Shown: piece by piece, positions 45,799-54,143 of the stretch
Layout of the letters: each line of letters opens with the position of its first letter
How positions within the stretch are numbered: position 1 is the first letter of the stretch
NCBI RefSeq assembly: GCF_021729155.1
Contig: NZ_JAJQYA010000005.1
Coordinates: 1-64,000 of the forward strand
DNA: 64,000 nt
Direction of reading: 5' to 3'
DNA from: Membranihabitans marinus
GTDB lineage: Bacteria; Bacteroidota; Bacteroidia; Chitinophagales; Saprospiraceae
Position numbers and translations under genes: made by a program
The notes under the pieces: generated by a model
Databases searched by the model: none
What the model saw: the letters and a program-made list of their open reading frames with translations, nothing else
Told to the model about the DNA's origin: nothing

Positions 45799-46058
45799 AT
45801 ACGAATTACATTTATAATTGACGGTAATCTTTCGATTTATTGTAGAGATGCAATGCATTGCATCTAAAATATTTTGAATAGAGACGTGATGTTTTACTGG
45901 TAGTAGTATCTTAACCAGGATTTACAGGGCAATCACGCCTCGGCACAGTGGCCTCGGTTCCTTCATCAAAGGTCGATTTACGACCTTTGGTTGCCCTAAA
46001 GGGCAACTACATTCGGTCACTCAAAATCTTTTCCGTCATCATAAAATGTAATTCGTAT
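45799..46058. mobile_element. MITE-like element, copy 2 (260 bp) carrying hairpins
   Basis: Terminal inverted repeats as in copy 1 (ATACGAATTACATTT at 45799; AAATGTAATTCGTAT ending at 46058). The interior holds a 20-bp perfect palindrome (45846-45865, AGATGCAATG/CATTGCATCT). It also holds a GCACAGTGGC segment, CAAAGGTCG-ATTTA-CGACCTTTG (45967-45989) and GTTGCCCT-AA-AGGGCAAC (45990-46007). These interior hairpins belong to the array family at 49203-50090. The element occupies nearly the whole gap between the two sulfatase genes and may insulate them. Confidence 0.7.
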
Positions 46059-46123
46059 AATGTATAATCAAGAAATTTTTCATAAATATTAAACAAAACA
46101 GTTTACAAGAAAAATAATAAAAA

Positions 46124-47527
46124 ATGAATAAATCTAATCCATTAATGATGGTCTTATCCCTGACTTTGTTATTGATGACAATGGCCTGTCAACAAGAGCA
46201 GTCGACGTCCGAACCTGAATCACCGCCCAATATTATATTTTTGCTTACCGACGATCAACGTGCCGACGCCTTGAGTATAGCCGGTCATCCCATTCTAAAG
46301 ACACCGCATTTAGATGCATTGGCTCGTGATGGAGTATGGTTTAAAAACGCCTACGTTACCACTTCAATCTGTTGTGTAAGTAGGGCCAGTATATTGAGTG
46401 GCCAGTATATGTCAAGACATGGAATCGATGATTTTGCTACGAGTTTTGGGCCTGACGAATTGAGTAATACCTATCCTATGCTTTTGAAAAAGAATGGTTA
46501 TACCACTGGGTTTATAGGTAAATACGGTGTAGGTAAAAACGCAGACCAGCCGGCAAATATGTATGATTACTGGAATTGTTCAAAGACCAGTCAGCCAGTT
46601 TATGAAATGGAGGATGAAGAGGGAAACTACCTCCATCACACAGATAAGGTAGATCAAAATATTCAAGAGTTTTTGACGAAATTTGGTGGGAAAGACCAGC
46701 CATTTTGCTTGTCTGTCAGTTTTAAAGCTCCCCATGTAGAAGACCGTGATCCTCGCCAGTTTATTCCCAATCCACGTTACGACGATCGATATGTAGACGA
46801 TGTGGTTGTTCCATCGGACAAAACTGATCCAAAGTATTGGGAAGCTTTCCCCGACTTTTTTCGAACGGATGAAAATATAGCTCGAGAGCGATGGAAAATG
46901 CGATACGATGGAGATGAATTATTTCAACGCAGTGTAAAGAATTATTATCGACTAATCACCGGGGTCGATGACGTTGTAGGTAATCTGGTAGCTAGACTAA
47001 AGGAAATGGATTTGGACAAAAACACCGTCATTATGTTTATGGGAGACAATGGATTTTATCTCGGAGAATACGGGTTGGCCGGAAAGTGGTATGGCCATGA
47101 AGAGTCGATAAGGGTACCCTTGATCGTATATGATCCTCGATTGCCCAAAGACCAGAAAGGACAACAAAATCAAGCCATTGCCCTCAATATTGATATTGCG
47201 CCGACTATTTTGTCATTGGCCAATATTGCTCCACCATCGGGTACACAAGGGATCAATCTTTACGATCTAATTGCCGGTAAGGATGTAAATCGGGATGAGT
47301 TTTTCTATGAACATACTTTTTACGGAAGTCCCAAAATACCCATGGTAGAAGGTGTGGTGTCTAAGGAATCTAAATATATGGTGTACACAGAACACGGATA
47401 TGAAGAGATGTTTGATTTGACCACTGATCCTTCGGAGAAAGTCAATTTGGCTAAAGATCCCAGTCAAGCTGATAGATTGGCCGTGATGCAACAAAAATAC
47501 AAGGACTGGAAGGAGAAGGTGAAGTAG
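46124..47527 (+). CDS. Lipoprotein sulfatase with variant signature
   Basis: A 467-residue sulfatase, lipoprotein by TMACQQ (Cys22). The opening PNIIFLLTDDQRADAL is followed by the signature region C-C-V-S-R (residues 83-87). The usual Pro is replaced by Val, which some subfamilies tolerate. GKYGVGK replaces the common GKWHLG, and VIMFMGDNGFYLGEYGLAGKWYGHEES carries the distal metal and Lys/His sites. Activity is likely if a formylglycine maturase accepts the Val variant. It probably has its own promoter because the MITE separates it from the susCD operon. Confidence 0.92.
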   Translation: MNKSNPLMMVLSLTLLLMTMACQQEQSTSEPESPPNIIFLLTDDQRADALSIAGHPILKTPHLDALARDGVWFKNAYVTTSICCVSRASILSGQYMSRHGIDDFATSFGPDELSNTYPMLLKKNGYTTGFIGKYGVGKNADQPANMYDYWNCSKTSQPVYEMEDEEGNYLHHTDKVDQNIQEFLTKFGGKDQPFCLSVSFKAPHVEDRDPRQFIPNPRYDDRYVDDVVVPSDKTDPKYWEAFPDFFRTDENIARERWKMRYDGDELFQRSVKNYYRLITGVDDVVGNLVARLKEMDLDKNTVIMFMGDNGFYLGEYGLAGKWYGHEESIRVPLIVYDPRLPKDQKGQQNQAIALNIDIAPTILSLANIAPPSGTQGINLYDLIAGKDVNRDEFFYEHTFYGSPKIPMVEGVVSKESKYMVYTEHGYEEMFDLTTDPSEKVNLAKDPSQADRLAVMQQKYKDWKEKVK

Positions 47528-47819
47528 ATGGTTTTTTATAATAAATCCATGAAATGGAGTAATGTCATTCGTTGATTGGATGTTTTTATAAAATTATTTG
47601 ATAATGAGTTTGTTGATGAAAGGGGTGTAGATGATAGAGTCTCATTAAGTCACACTAATGGGGGGATGAATTGAATTATGACTTTGATTATATTGGAAAA
47701 TGAGGTAGTTATCCTTGGTGGTAAGCATTGACAATCATAGAGGTAGTATATTAATCCGTCGAGAATGTATATTCATTTAATATATTTTTTTTATTTAGCA
47801 TAAATAACCCCGTAATTCT

Positions 47820-49112
47820 ATGAAAATTCTAACCTCATTTCTATTTATTTTTATGGTTTGTTCCGTCATAGGGCAAACCCAGTCTGTACAGAATACTCCA
47901 CCATTAGTTGAAGCCAGTGCCGAAAGTGTCGGAATGTCTAAGGAAAGATTGTTGCGAATCGAAAATATGATTCAACAATCTATTGAAGAAAATCAAATTC
48001 CAGGAGCTGTTGTTCTAGTGGCTCGAAAAGGCAAAATCGTATGGCATAAAGGGTATGGATATAGTGATGTCGCAAAGAAAAAGAAATTAAAGAGGGATGA
48101 TCTTTTTAGAATAGCATCCCAGACCAAAGCGGTTACCTCTACGGCGGTAATGATGTTGTGGGAAGAGGGGAAGTTTCAATTGGATGATCCCATTCACAAA
48201 TGGATTCCAGAGTTTAAAAATGCTAGGATATTAGATACTTTCTCAGAAAAAGACAGTAGTTATACTACGCGTTCTGCCGAAAATGCCATAACGATTCGAC
48301 ATTTATTGACACATACTTCCGGCATAGGCTATGGAGTGATCGATAACGATGATAGGATGAAAAAAATCTATCAAAAAGCGGGAATTGTGGATGCTTTTAC
48401 GACCGATGATTATAAGATTGGTGAAAATATTAAAAAATTAGCCAAACTTCCCCTACATCACAATCCTGGTGATGCTTATGTATATAGCGAGGGGATGGAT
48501 GTGTTGGGATATTTTATTGAGATCGTTTCTGGAATGCCTTTAGATCAGTTTTTTGAGCAGCGGATATTTCAACCCTTGGGAATGGTGGATACCAGGTTTT
48601 ATTATCCTAATTCGGCGGCTCAACGATTGGTTGCCATTCAAACCAAGAAAGACGATACTTGGGTGGCATATGAGGGCGAAGGTGTATTTGATGTAGATTT
48701 TCCGGTAAAAGGAGCCAAGACTTTTTTCTCGGGAGGTGCAGGATTATCGAGTACGGCCAAGGATTATGCTTGCTTTCTTCAAATGTATCTAAACGGCGGT
48801 GAATACAATGGGTATCGGTTGTTGAGCAGGACGACGATAGAATTTATGATGACAAATCAAATCGGGGAATTGCGTGGTCAAATTGGTGAACATTACGGTT
48901 TGGCCTTTGGATTATTGAGCGAAAAAGGATTTGAACTGGGTGGAAAAGGAAGTAAAGGCAGTTTTAATTGGGGCGGAGCATTCAATACTCAGTATTTTGC
49001 TGATCCCAAAGAAGATCTTATCGGAATTATATACAAACAAACTCGGCATATATCGGGAGACCAAACCAAGTGGAAGTTTAGACAGATGGTTGGCGCCAGT
49101 ATTGATGATTGA
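47820..49112 (+). CDS. Serine hydrolase of the beta-lactamase/PBP-like family
   Basis: A 430-residue secreted protein (signal to about residue 19). The class C beta-lactamase/esterase motifs are S-Q-T-K (Ser100 to Lys103), Y-S-E (Tyr222) in place of Y-x-N, and HTSG (165-168). The C-terminal WGGAFNT replaces the K-T-G strand. The HTSGIGYG and FYYPNSAAQRL stretches are typical of the broad S12 esterase-like group. Its role is probably an esterase or peptidase on a glycan or cell-wall substrate, not antibiotic resistance. It precedes the palindrome array. Confidence 0.9.
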   Translation: MKILTSFLFIFMVCSVIGQTQSVQNTPPLVEASAESVGMSKERLLRIENMIQQSIEENQIPGAVVLVARKGKIVWHKGYGYSDVAKKKKLKRDDLFRIASQTKAVTSTAVMMLWEEGKFQLDDPIHKWIPEFKNARILDTFSEKDSSYTTRSAENAITIRHLLTHTSGIGYGVIDNDDRMKKIYQKAGIVDAFTTDDYKIGENIKKLAKLPLHHNPGDAYVYSEGMDVLGYFIEIVSGMPLDQFFEQRIFQPLGMVDTRFYYPNSAAQRLVAIQTKKDDTWVAYEGEGVFDVDFPVKGAKTFFSGGAGLSSTAKDYACFLQMYLNGGEYNGYRLLSRTTIEFMMTNQIGELRGQIGEHYGLAFGLLSEKGFELGGKGSKGSFNWGGAFNTQYFADPKEDLIGIIYKQTRHISGDQTKWKFRQMVGASIDD

Positions 49113-49202
49113 TCTGTTCAATGATGAAAGAGCCGAGGGAGCCATCTCTCTAGTGAGTGGATAAAAGCACCAGAGCCCGTAAATCGGTCTACGATGAGAG
49201 AA

Positions 49203-50060
49203 GTCATGCCCACTGTGGCATGACGAGATTCCATAAAATTCGCTGACGATTTACAATTAGATCAAGCCATTCAAGCTTGAAAAAGTCCTGAAAGGACGTA
49301 GTCTAATAGCATAGGGTGAAACCCTATGAAAGAGAGTTTACCCAATTAAGAAGTCCTGAAGGGACGACATAATAAATTAAGATTAAATCCAGTCTTGTCC
49401 ATTTATATCCAGTGTTGTCTCAGTGCAGTAAATATTACCATGAAATTTTATTAATACCACGCCGGAGCCAGTGAGAATTTGCTGTCGAATTTTATACATT
49501 CTTGTCGCAGCGCAGTGGCTGCCACTTCACTCGCCCTGGCCTACCCACCCGGAGCACAGTGGCTTACCCACCCGAAACACGGAGGTTTCGGTTCCCTCAA
49601 TACTATTATATTATTGATGTAAAATGAAATTTAATCCTTGTCAATTTTAATGTATTGTTGTCACGACACGGAGGTCGTGACTTCTCTCGCCCAATGTCCA
49701 TTTAGGACATTGGATACTTTGTATTTCGCTCGATCACACCCACGACACAGTGGTCAACCCATCCGAAGCACGGTGGCTTCGGTTCCCTCGCCAAATGTCC
49801 ATTAAGGACATTTGGTTGCCTTTTAGGCAACTTCGCTCAGTCATCCTCATCAAAGGTCGATTTACGGGCTTTCCACACCCACCCACAGCATGGTAGCTGT
49901 GGTTATCTCACCATTGACCGATTTACGGTCAATGATACTACGTATTATGTTCGATAATGTACTGCATTCGGTCATCCATTGAGGGTATTTGGTCACTACG
50001 TGACTTCATTCAGTTATATTCAGTCGTGCATTTTGTTCGGTCATCTTCATCAAATGCCTA
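49203..50060 (+). repeat. Array of modular hairpins with conserved loops and variable stems
   Basis: Class A (6-nt loops CACTGT, GCAGTG, ACGGAG, ACGGTG, ATGGTA): 49203-49224 (GTCATGCC stem), 49504-49525 (GTCGCAGC, one mismatch), 49572-49591 (CCGAAAC), 49660-49681 (GTCACGAC), 49763-49782 (CCGAAGC), 49883-49902 (CCACAGC). Class B (ATTTA or ATTAA loop): 49691-49713 (CCAATGTCC), 49791-49815 (CCAAATGTCC), 49912-49934 (CATTGACCG), plus a degenerate copy at 50052-50072. A short GTTGCCT-TTT-AGGCAAC lies at 49815-49831 and GTCAC-TAC-GTGAC at 49992-50004. Class A and B units alternate, joined by linkers such as TTCCCTCGCC. Stems differ between copies but each is self-complementary, so base pairing rather than sequence is kept. 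Confidence 0.8.
49271..49365 (+). repeat. Hairpins with TGAA-type loops
   Basis: TCAAGCTTGA (49271-49280) is a perfect 10-bp palindrome. GTCCT-GAA-AGGAC (49285-49297), ATAGGG-TGAAA-CCCTAT (49311-49327) and GTCC-TGAAG-GGAC (49353-49365) share loops built on TGAA. They are a third class beside the ACRGWG-like and ATTTA-like loops. The spacing and wording resemble short repeats I associate with other Bacteroidota and planctomycete genomes, which I cannot verify here. Confidence 0.65.
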
Positions 50061-50093
50061 TTTAAGGCTTTTGGCTCTTTGAGCTTCACTCGA

Positions 50094-52256
50094 TCATTTA
50101 AAAAATCCATAATATCTACCCATCCAATATGCGACTAAATAATATGTGCCGCTGACTTCGCGCTGGCCATTTCCACCGGTGTCCAATTGTTTGGGATTGG
50201 TATTCCATCGAAATATTTGATTTTCCGGAGCGGGAATGGCGCTAATAGCCTGTGGTTTTCTTTGACGATCCACCATTGGACTATGGATTAAATCCCAACG
50301 GTGACTATTTTTTACCGACCAGTCGATTAGATCCATAGGGTATAATTGCAATTCCTCTTTGGCTATGTGCAAGTCACAGTCAGTGGAAAGCCATGCACTG
50401 GCCATTACATTCCATACTGGCATATGATCGGAAGCCACTGCACGCCATGTTCGCTCCAGACTTCGGATGAAAAGATGTTTATACGGATCATTTTTTGTGT
50501 AGTGAAGCAAACCGTAATAGGGGAAGAAGTTTAGAATGTCGTCAGAATGACTTACTTCAAAGGGACCATATACCTTGGCTCTAAGAGCATTTTCTGCATA
50601 TCCGTGTTCCTGAATTAAGTATTGATATTCATCTTCGTATTTTTGATCTCCTGTAAAGTGATATGTGGTCTTGAGGAAGGATAATATTTGAAGTGAATTT
50701 AAGCCGCGTTCATAGGCCCAATTGGCTGAATGGTTGAGGGAATCGGGATTCCAAATACCCCAACGCGTGGGTTTGCCATCGGCATCGATTAGTTGATAAT
50801 CTTGATCAATTATATGATCTACGATGCGTGTCATCAGGGCGATGGCTCTTTTTTTCAAATCCTCTGAAGCTACGAGTTCACAGAATAATGAAATGGAATA
50901 CATATGACCTGTGATTTCATCTGAGCTGGTATCGTCAAGCCATCTCCATTTTTTATCTTTTGAAATATGCCATTTTTTTGGATGGGGAGAGCGAGACTGA
51001 ATCACTTGGTCTTCTATGGGAGCATAGGATCTGGCCGGATATCCTGAGATGCCGGTGACGGTTTCCAGTCGTTCGAGGGCTTCAAAGGTTCTTATGGCAT
51101 TTTGTTTGGCATCTTCCTCTCCAGTACAGGCATATCGATAGCATTCAGCAATGAGATAAGTCGCTGTCCAAAGGCCGTCATTATCTTGGTTTTGTACTTG
51201 GCTGGTAGATATATCACCAGGAATAGCAAGATATGATCGGTTGATCATCCCATGGCGGTTGTGCCGCTCTTCCAAAATACCGTTGTAGTATTTGGCTTTG
51301 TCTGCTAGGGACGTATTGATTTTTCGAATTTCGCTAATCCCCGTAGTCGTAGCTATCCAGGTGGATGTTTCATTGATGGGTAATATGTCGACTACTTCAT
51401 CATCTTTTAGCCATCTTTTTCCTTGATAGTAATGCCAAGAGGAATCTTTTTTAATGGCTCCTTTGTCTGTGCCTAACCACAGATCTTCGTTGAATGTGGC
51501 GATAGTGGTTGCTGGACCATAGGGCAGACCATCAGGTCCAGTGTACATCCAATGCTGACCATCAGCCGCAATACATCCAACGGCATAAGAAGAAGACATG
51601 ATGATGTTCTTGCCACTGTTGTATGTCCCCAAGCTATGGTAGTTTTCAAAGTGACCTTCGGCCATAATGACTTTATCCAAATTCACAGCTTTGTCTTTAT
51701 GGATTCTCCAAAGACCTTGGTCTGTCGCTACCCAAATCTCCTCTTCCTGACCTGAGACTATATCGTTGACTTTTGTTTTGATGATATCGTCGTGCCAATC
51801 CAATGAGCCATTTTTATATATGAGTAGTCCTTTACTGGTACCCAAGTACAAGGTCTTAGAATCGGACCAAAGCATAGATTGAATACTGTCATCTCTGAGG
51901 ATGTCACTGGCATTAATAATAACCTTTCCCCTTTCATCAAAAACTTGATGTCGACTGGCCAAATAGATTTTCTCACTTGGATCTAAGCTGGCAGTAACAA
52001 TGTCATTTTGTTCGGGAAAGTGGGTCCATGTATCCGATGAAAAATAATATATGCCACGCTTTGTGACCACTAGTCTATCTGAAGAATGGATGAGTAATTT
52101 AACAATATCTCCTTTTACTTTCATTGGTAATGCTACATCTACCTTGATCTCCTGATAAAAATTGGGGGACTGGACATTGGTTTTGGTTTGGCAAAATGAT
52201 GAGGGGATTTGGTTGAATAAAAATAAGAGAATGAATAGGGGGTAAAATGTTTTCAT
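50094..52256 (-). CDS. Secreted two-domain protein: propeller plus alpha-helical barrel
   Basis: A 720-residue protein with a signal peptide (to about 22, IPSSFCQ). The N-terminal half (about 45-320) has repeated reg_prop-like blades (TLYLGTSKGLLIY, EIWVATDQGLWRI, DLWLGTDKGAIKK, TWIATTTGISEI), as in the sensor part of hybrid two-component propellers. No kinase domain follows. The C-terminal half (about 330-720) is helical with an alpha/alpha-barrel pattern (DNDGLWTATYLIAECYRYACTG, NWAYERGLNSLQILSFLKTTYHFTGD). This resembles glycoside-processing barrels. I do not recognise the exact family. It may bind and cleave a glycan outside the cytoplasm. Its 3' end reaches the palindrome array. Confidence 0.8.
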   Translation of the reverse strand: MKTFYPLFILLFLFNQIPSSFCQTKTNVQSPNFYQEIKVDVALPMKVKGDIVKLLIHSSDRLVVTKRGIYYFSSDTWTHFPEQNDIVTASLDPSEKIYLASRHQVFDERGKVIINASDILRDDSIQSMLWSDSKTLYLGTSKGLLIYKNGSLDWHDDIIKTKVNDIVSGQEEEIWVATDQGLWRIHKDKAVNLDKVIMAEGHFENYHSLGTYNSGKNIIMSSSYAVGCIAADGQHWMYTGPDGLPYGPATTIATFNEDLWLGTDKGAIKKDSSWHYYQGKRWLKDDEVVDILPINETSTWIATTTGISEIRKINTSLADKAKYYNGILEERHNRHGMINRSYLAIPGDISTSQVQNQDNDGLWTATYLIAECYRYACTGEEDAKQNAIRTFEALERLETVTGISGYPARSYAPIEDQVIQSRSPHPKKWHISKDKKWRWLDDTSSDEITGHMYSISLFCELVASEDLKKRAIALMTRIVDHIIDQDYQLIDADGKPTRWGIWNPDSLNHSANWAYERGLNSLQILSFLKTTYHFTGDQKYEDEYQYLIQEHGYAENALRAKVYGPFEVSHSDDILNFFPYYGLLHYTKNDPYKHLFIRSLERTWRAVASDHMPVWNVMASAWLSTDCDLHIAKEELQLYPMDLIDWSVKNSHRWDLIHSPMVDRQRKPQAISAIPAPENQIFRWNTNPKQLDTGGNGQREVSGTYYLVAYWMGRYYGFFK

Positions 52257-52382
52257 GGTATTGGCTTTAAAAATGTTGATACTTTAGGAGTCAGAATGCT
52301 TGTATCTGTCCATCGGTCAGGGTAATTCGTATTATTGGTATAATATAAATATCTAGTGGAATAATGAAGATTTCTCCCATAA

Positions 52383-53720
52383 TTAATCCCGTATTTTGGA
52401 GGGATGTGAACTTTGTGGAAATTCATCGATGATATCGCCTTCGTTGTTGACTACTAAGAAATGCTGAAAAGGACCTTGTAAAGTGGTCACTATGGCGTGA
52501 TTTTGTCCTGCTGAGTGCTCTAAATACCATACTTCTTCAGGAGTCTTGGGAGTTTTGGGTTCTACTCCCCAAGCTCCATCACCGATATATACGATGCCGG
52601 AAGGATTGATTTTGTCTTCTAATATGGGATAGGTGCGTTTATAGGTGTGGTCGTCGTGCTCAAAAGCAAATTTAACACCATACTTTTCAAAAAGAGGCAC
52701 CCAATTGCCTACTACTTGTCGAGACCAAAATTGATTTCTAATACCTCCTGGTTGAACACGACTAGAGGGATAGGCCTGTTTGTGATAATAAGGGACAATA
52801 TGGGCTATCTTTCCTGATCTTTGTTGAAGAACCTTCTGCAACCAGTCTGTTTGTTGACCACTGATGAGGTTGCTGTGTGAACTATCCAATGCGATCAGAC
52901 TTAGATAGTTTCCAAAGTCCAATACTCCGTAGCCCGGGTGACCTGGAAATGCAAATAGTCCGTAGTAAAAGGGAGCATTGGTATTTCTCCATTCGTCGGT
53001 AGCCTCAGGGAATTCTCCTTTTTTAACTTGCTCGATAAAATCGAACCACATTCCCTTTTTGATCATCGTGCTTTCGGAATACGGATAATGATGATTGGTT
53101 ACATCGTGGTTCCCTATGGTGAGTAGGATGGGTATGACTCGTCCGTCTTCTGTGATTAAGTCTCTTTTGATGCCGTCAAACCAGCGGTACCACGCGGGTA
53201 AGTTGTCTTTTTTGGCGTTGGCATAGGCGAGGTCCCCTCCCCATATAATAAAATCGGGGTCGTATTTCAAGGCTATTTTATTCATTTTTTGGAAGCGTTC
53301 TTCGGTAGAAGTATCTCCTCCTGACACAAATCGTATCGGTCGATAATTGGTCTTGGGCATGGTGCGGAATTTGTAAATCCGTTGAAATTTTCCCAGTCTA
53401 AATTCATAAGTGCTTCCCGGTATAAGGTCGGTTAGCTCCACACGTTGAATGATTCGATCAGAAAAAGGATATGGGTGTTGGTCTGCGGTATCTTTGATCC
53501 AAGGTCCGTCGGTATTGTTTATTCTGTATTCGACGATTGAATCAGACCTTTGCCCTTCTTCAATATGCCAGTCGATGGTCATGGTCGTGGTGGGGTCTTG
53601 TTGCCATGTCAAAAAAATGCCCAAAGGCTCACTCAAAGGCAGGGTGATATTGGCCGTTAAGATGGGCTGCAATAAAAGAATGAAGATAAAAGTGAGGTAG
53701 ATTTTGTATGGGATTTTCAT
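52383..53720 (-). CDS. Secreted purple acid phosphatase-like metallophosphoesterase
   Basis: A 445-residue protein with a signal peptide (to about 23), an N-terminal fibronectin-like domain (about 30-125) and a calcineurin-like phosphoesterase domain. The metal-site blocks are in order: SGGDTS, GGDLAYANA, TIGNHDVTNHH, HIVPYYHKQAY and EHDDHTYKR. The last two replace the usual H...GHxHxYER pattern with a conserved variant. It would hydrolyse phosphomonoesters in the periplasm. It is 126 bp upstream, on the same strand, of the propeller gene, and may be co-transcribed with it. Confidence 0.92.
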   Translation of the reverse strand: MKIPYKIYLTFIFILLLQPILTANITLPLSEPLGIFLTWQQDPTTTMTIDWHIEEGQRSDSIVEYRINNTDGPWIKDTADQHPYPFSDRIIQRVELTDLIPGSTYEFRLGKFQRIYKFRTMPKTNYRPIRFVSGGDTSTEERFQKMNKIALKYDPDFIIWGGDLAYANAKKDNLPAWYRWFDGIKRDLITEDGRVIPILLTIGNHDVTNHHYPYSESTMIKKGMWFDFIEQVKKGEFPEATDEWRNTNAPFYYGLFAFPGHPGYGVLDFGNYLSLIALDSSHSNLISGQQTDWLQKVLQQRSGKIAHIVPYYHKQAYPSSRVQPGGIRNQFWSRQVVGNWVPLFEKYGVKFAFEHDDHTYKRTYPILEDKINPSGIVYIGDGAWGVEPKTPKTPEEVWYLEHSAGQNHAIVTTLQGPFQHFLVVNNEGDIIDEFPQSSHPSKIRD

Positions 53721-54143
53721 AGCGTAATGGTGGTTTTTAAAGCTAGTATGACTAACTGTTAATGGTTGGATTCAAATATATTTGAAATTTTTTATATGTC
53801 ATAATTGTTTAAAATTCTTAATCCTGAATTCATATTTATAAAAAAATACTTATGAACTGTTTTAATTTTATATTTCCATGAATGTCCCTCTTTTGATACA
53901 TCTATATTATTGGTGATAAATTTAAATGTGTAATTCTTTATATGTTTTAATTAAATATAATTAGTAGTGATCTCGGACATAGATACATGAAAATATATTC
54001 AAATTTATCGGCAAGTGAAAGTGTGCTTTTTGTGAAAATTGAAGTCTATATAATAGGGGTAGGGGATTAAAATATTATATCTTTAGTCGCTAATTTTTTG
54101 GATAGAATAGTGTTGAATGTTCGATTTTTAAAAATATATAATT
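53721..54143. other. Divergent AT-rich intergenic region
   Basis: The 423 bp between the phosphoesterase gene (minus) and a sulfatase gene (plus) are strongly AT-rich and should hold both promoters. TAGGGG repeats near 54055-54066 have a 6-bp, not 10-bp, period and no -7 box at 37 bp, so I do not count them as the shared site. Nothing else recognised. Confidence 0.4.

Larger units (their letters stand above)
49113..50093. other. 981-bp intergenic region between convergent genes
   Basis: No gene. The region lies between the 3' ends of the serine hydrolase gene (plus) and the propeller protein gene (minus). From 49203 on it is almost entirely small palindromes (see the repeat entries). The earliest 90 bp (49113-49202) contain no obvious structure. 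Confidence 0.7.

Noticed and set aside
47820-49112. Antibiotic-resistance beta-lactamase
   Set aside because: Motifs are of the broad serine esterase/PBP-like group (Y-S-E, no K-T-G), and the context is glycan degradation.
49203-50060. CRISPR array
   Set aside because: Units are palindromes of differing sequence with no regular repeat/spacer pattern, and no cas gene is near.
52321-52345. GTAATTCGTATTATT as a possible third MITE end
   Set aside because: Only about 11 bp match the element end and no partner end is seen within reach; could be chance or a remnant.
54055-54066. TAGGGGTAGGGG before the sulfatase gene at 54144
   Set aside because: The period is 6 bp, not 10, and there is no -7 box at the right distance, so not the shared site.
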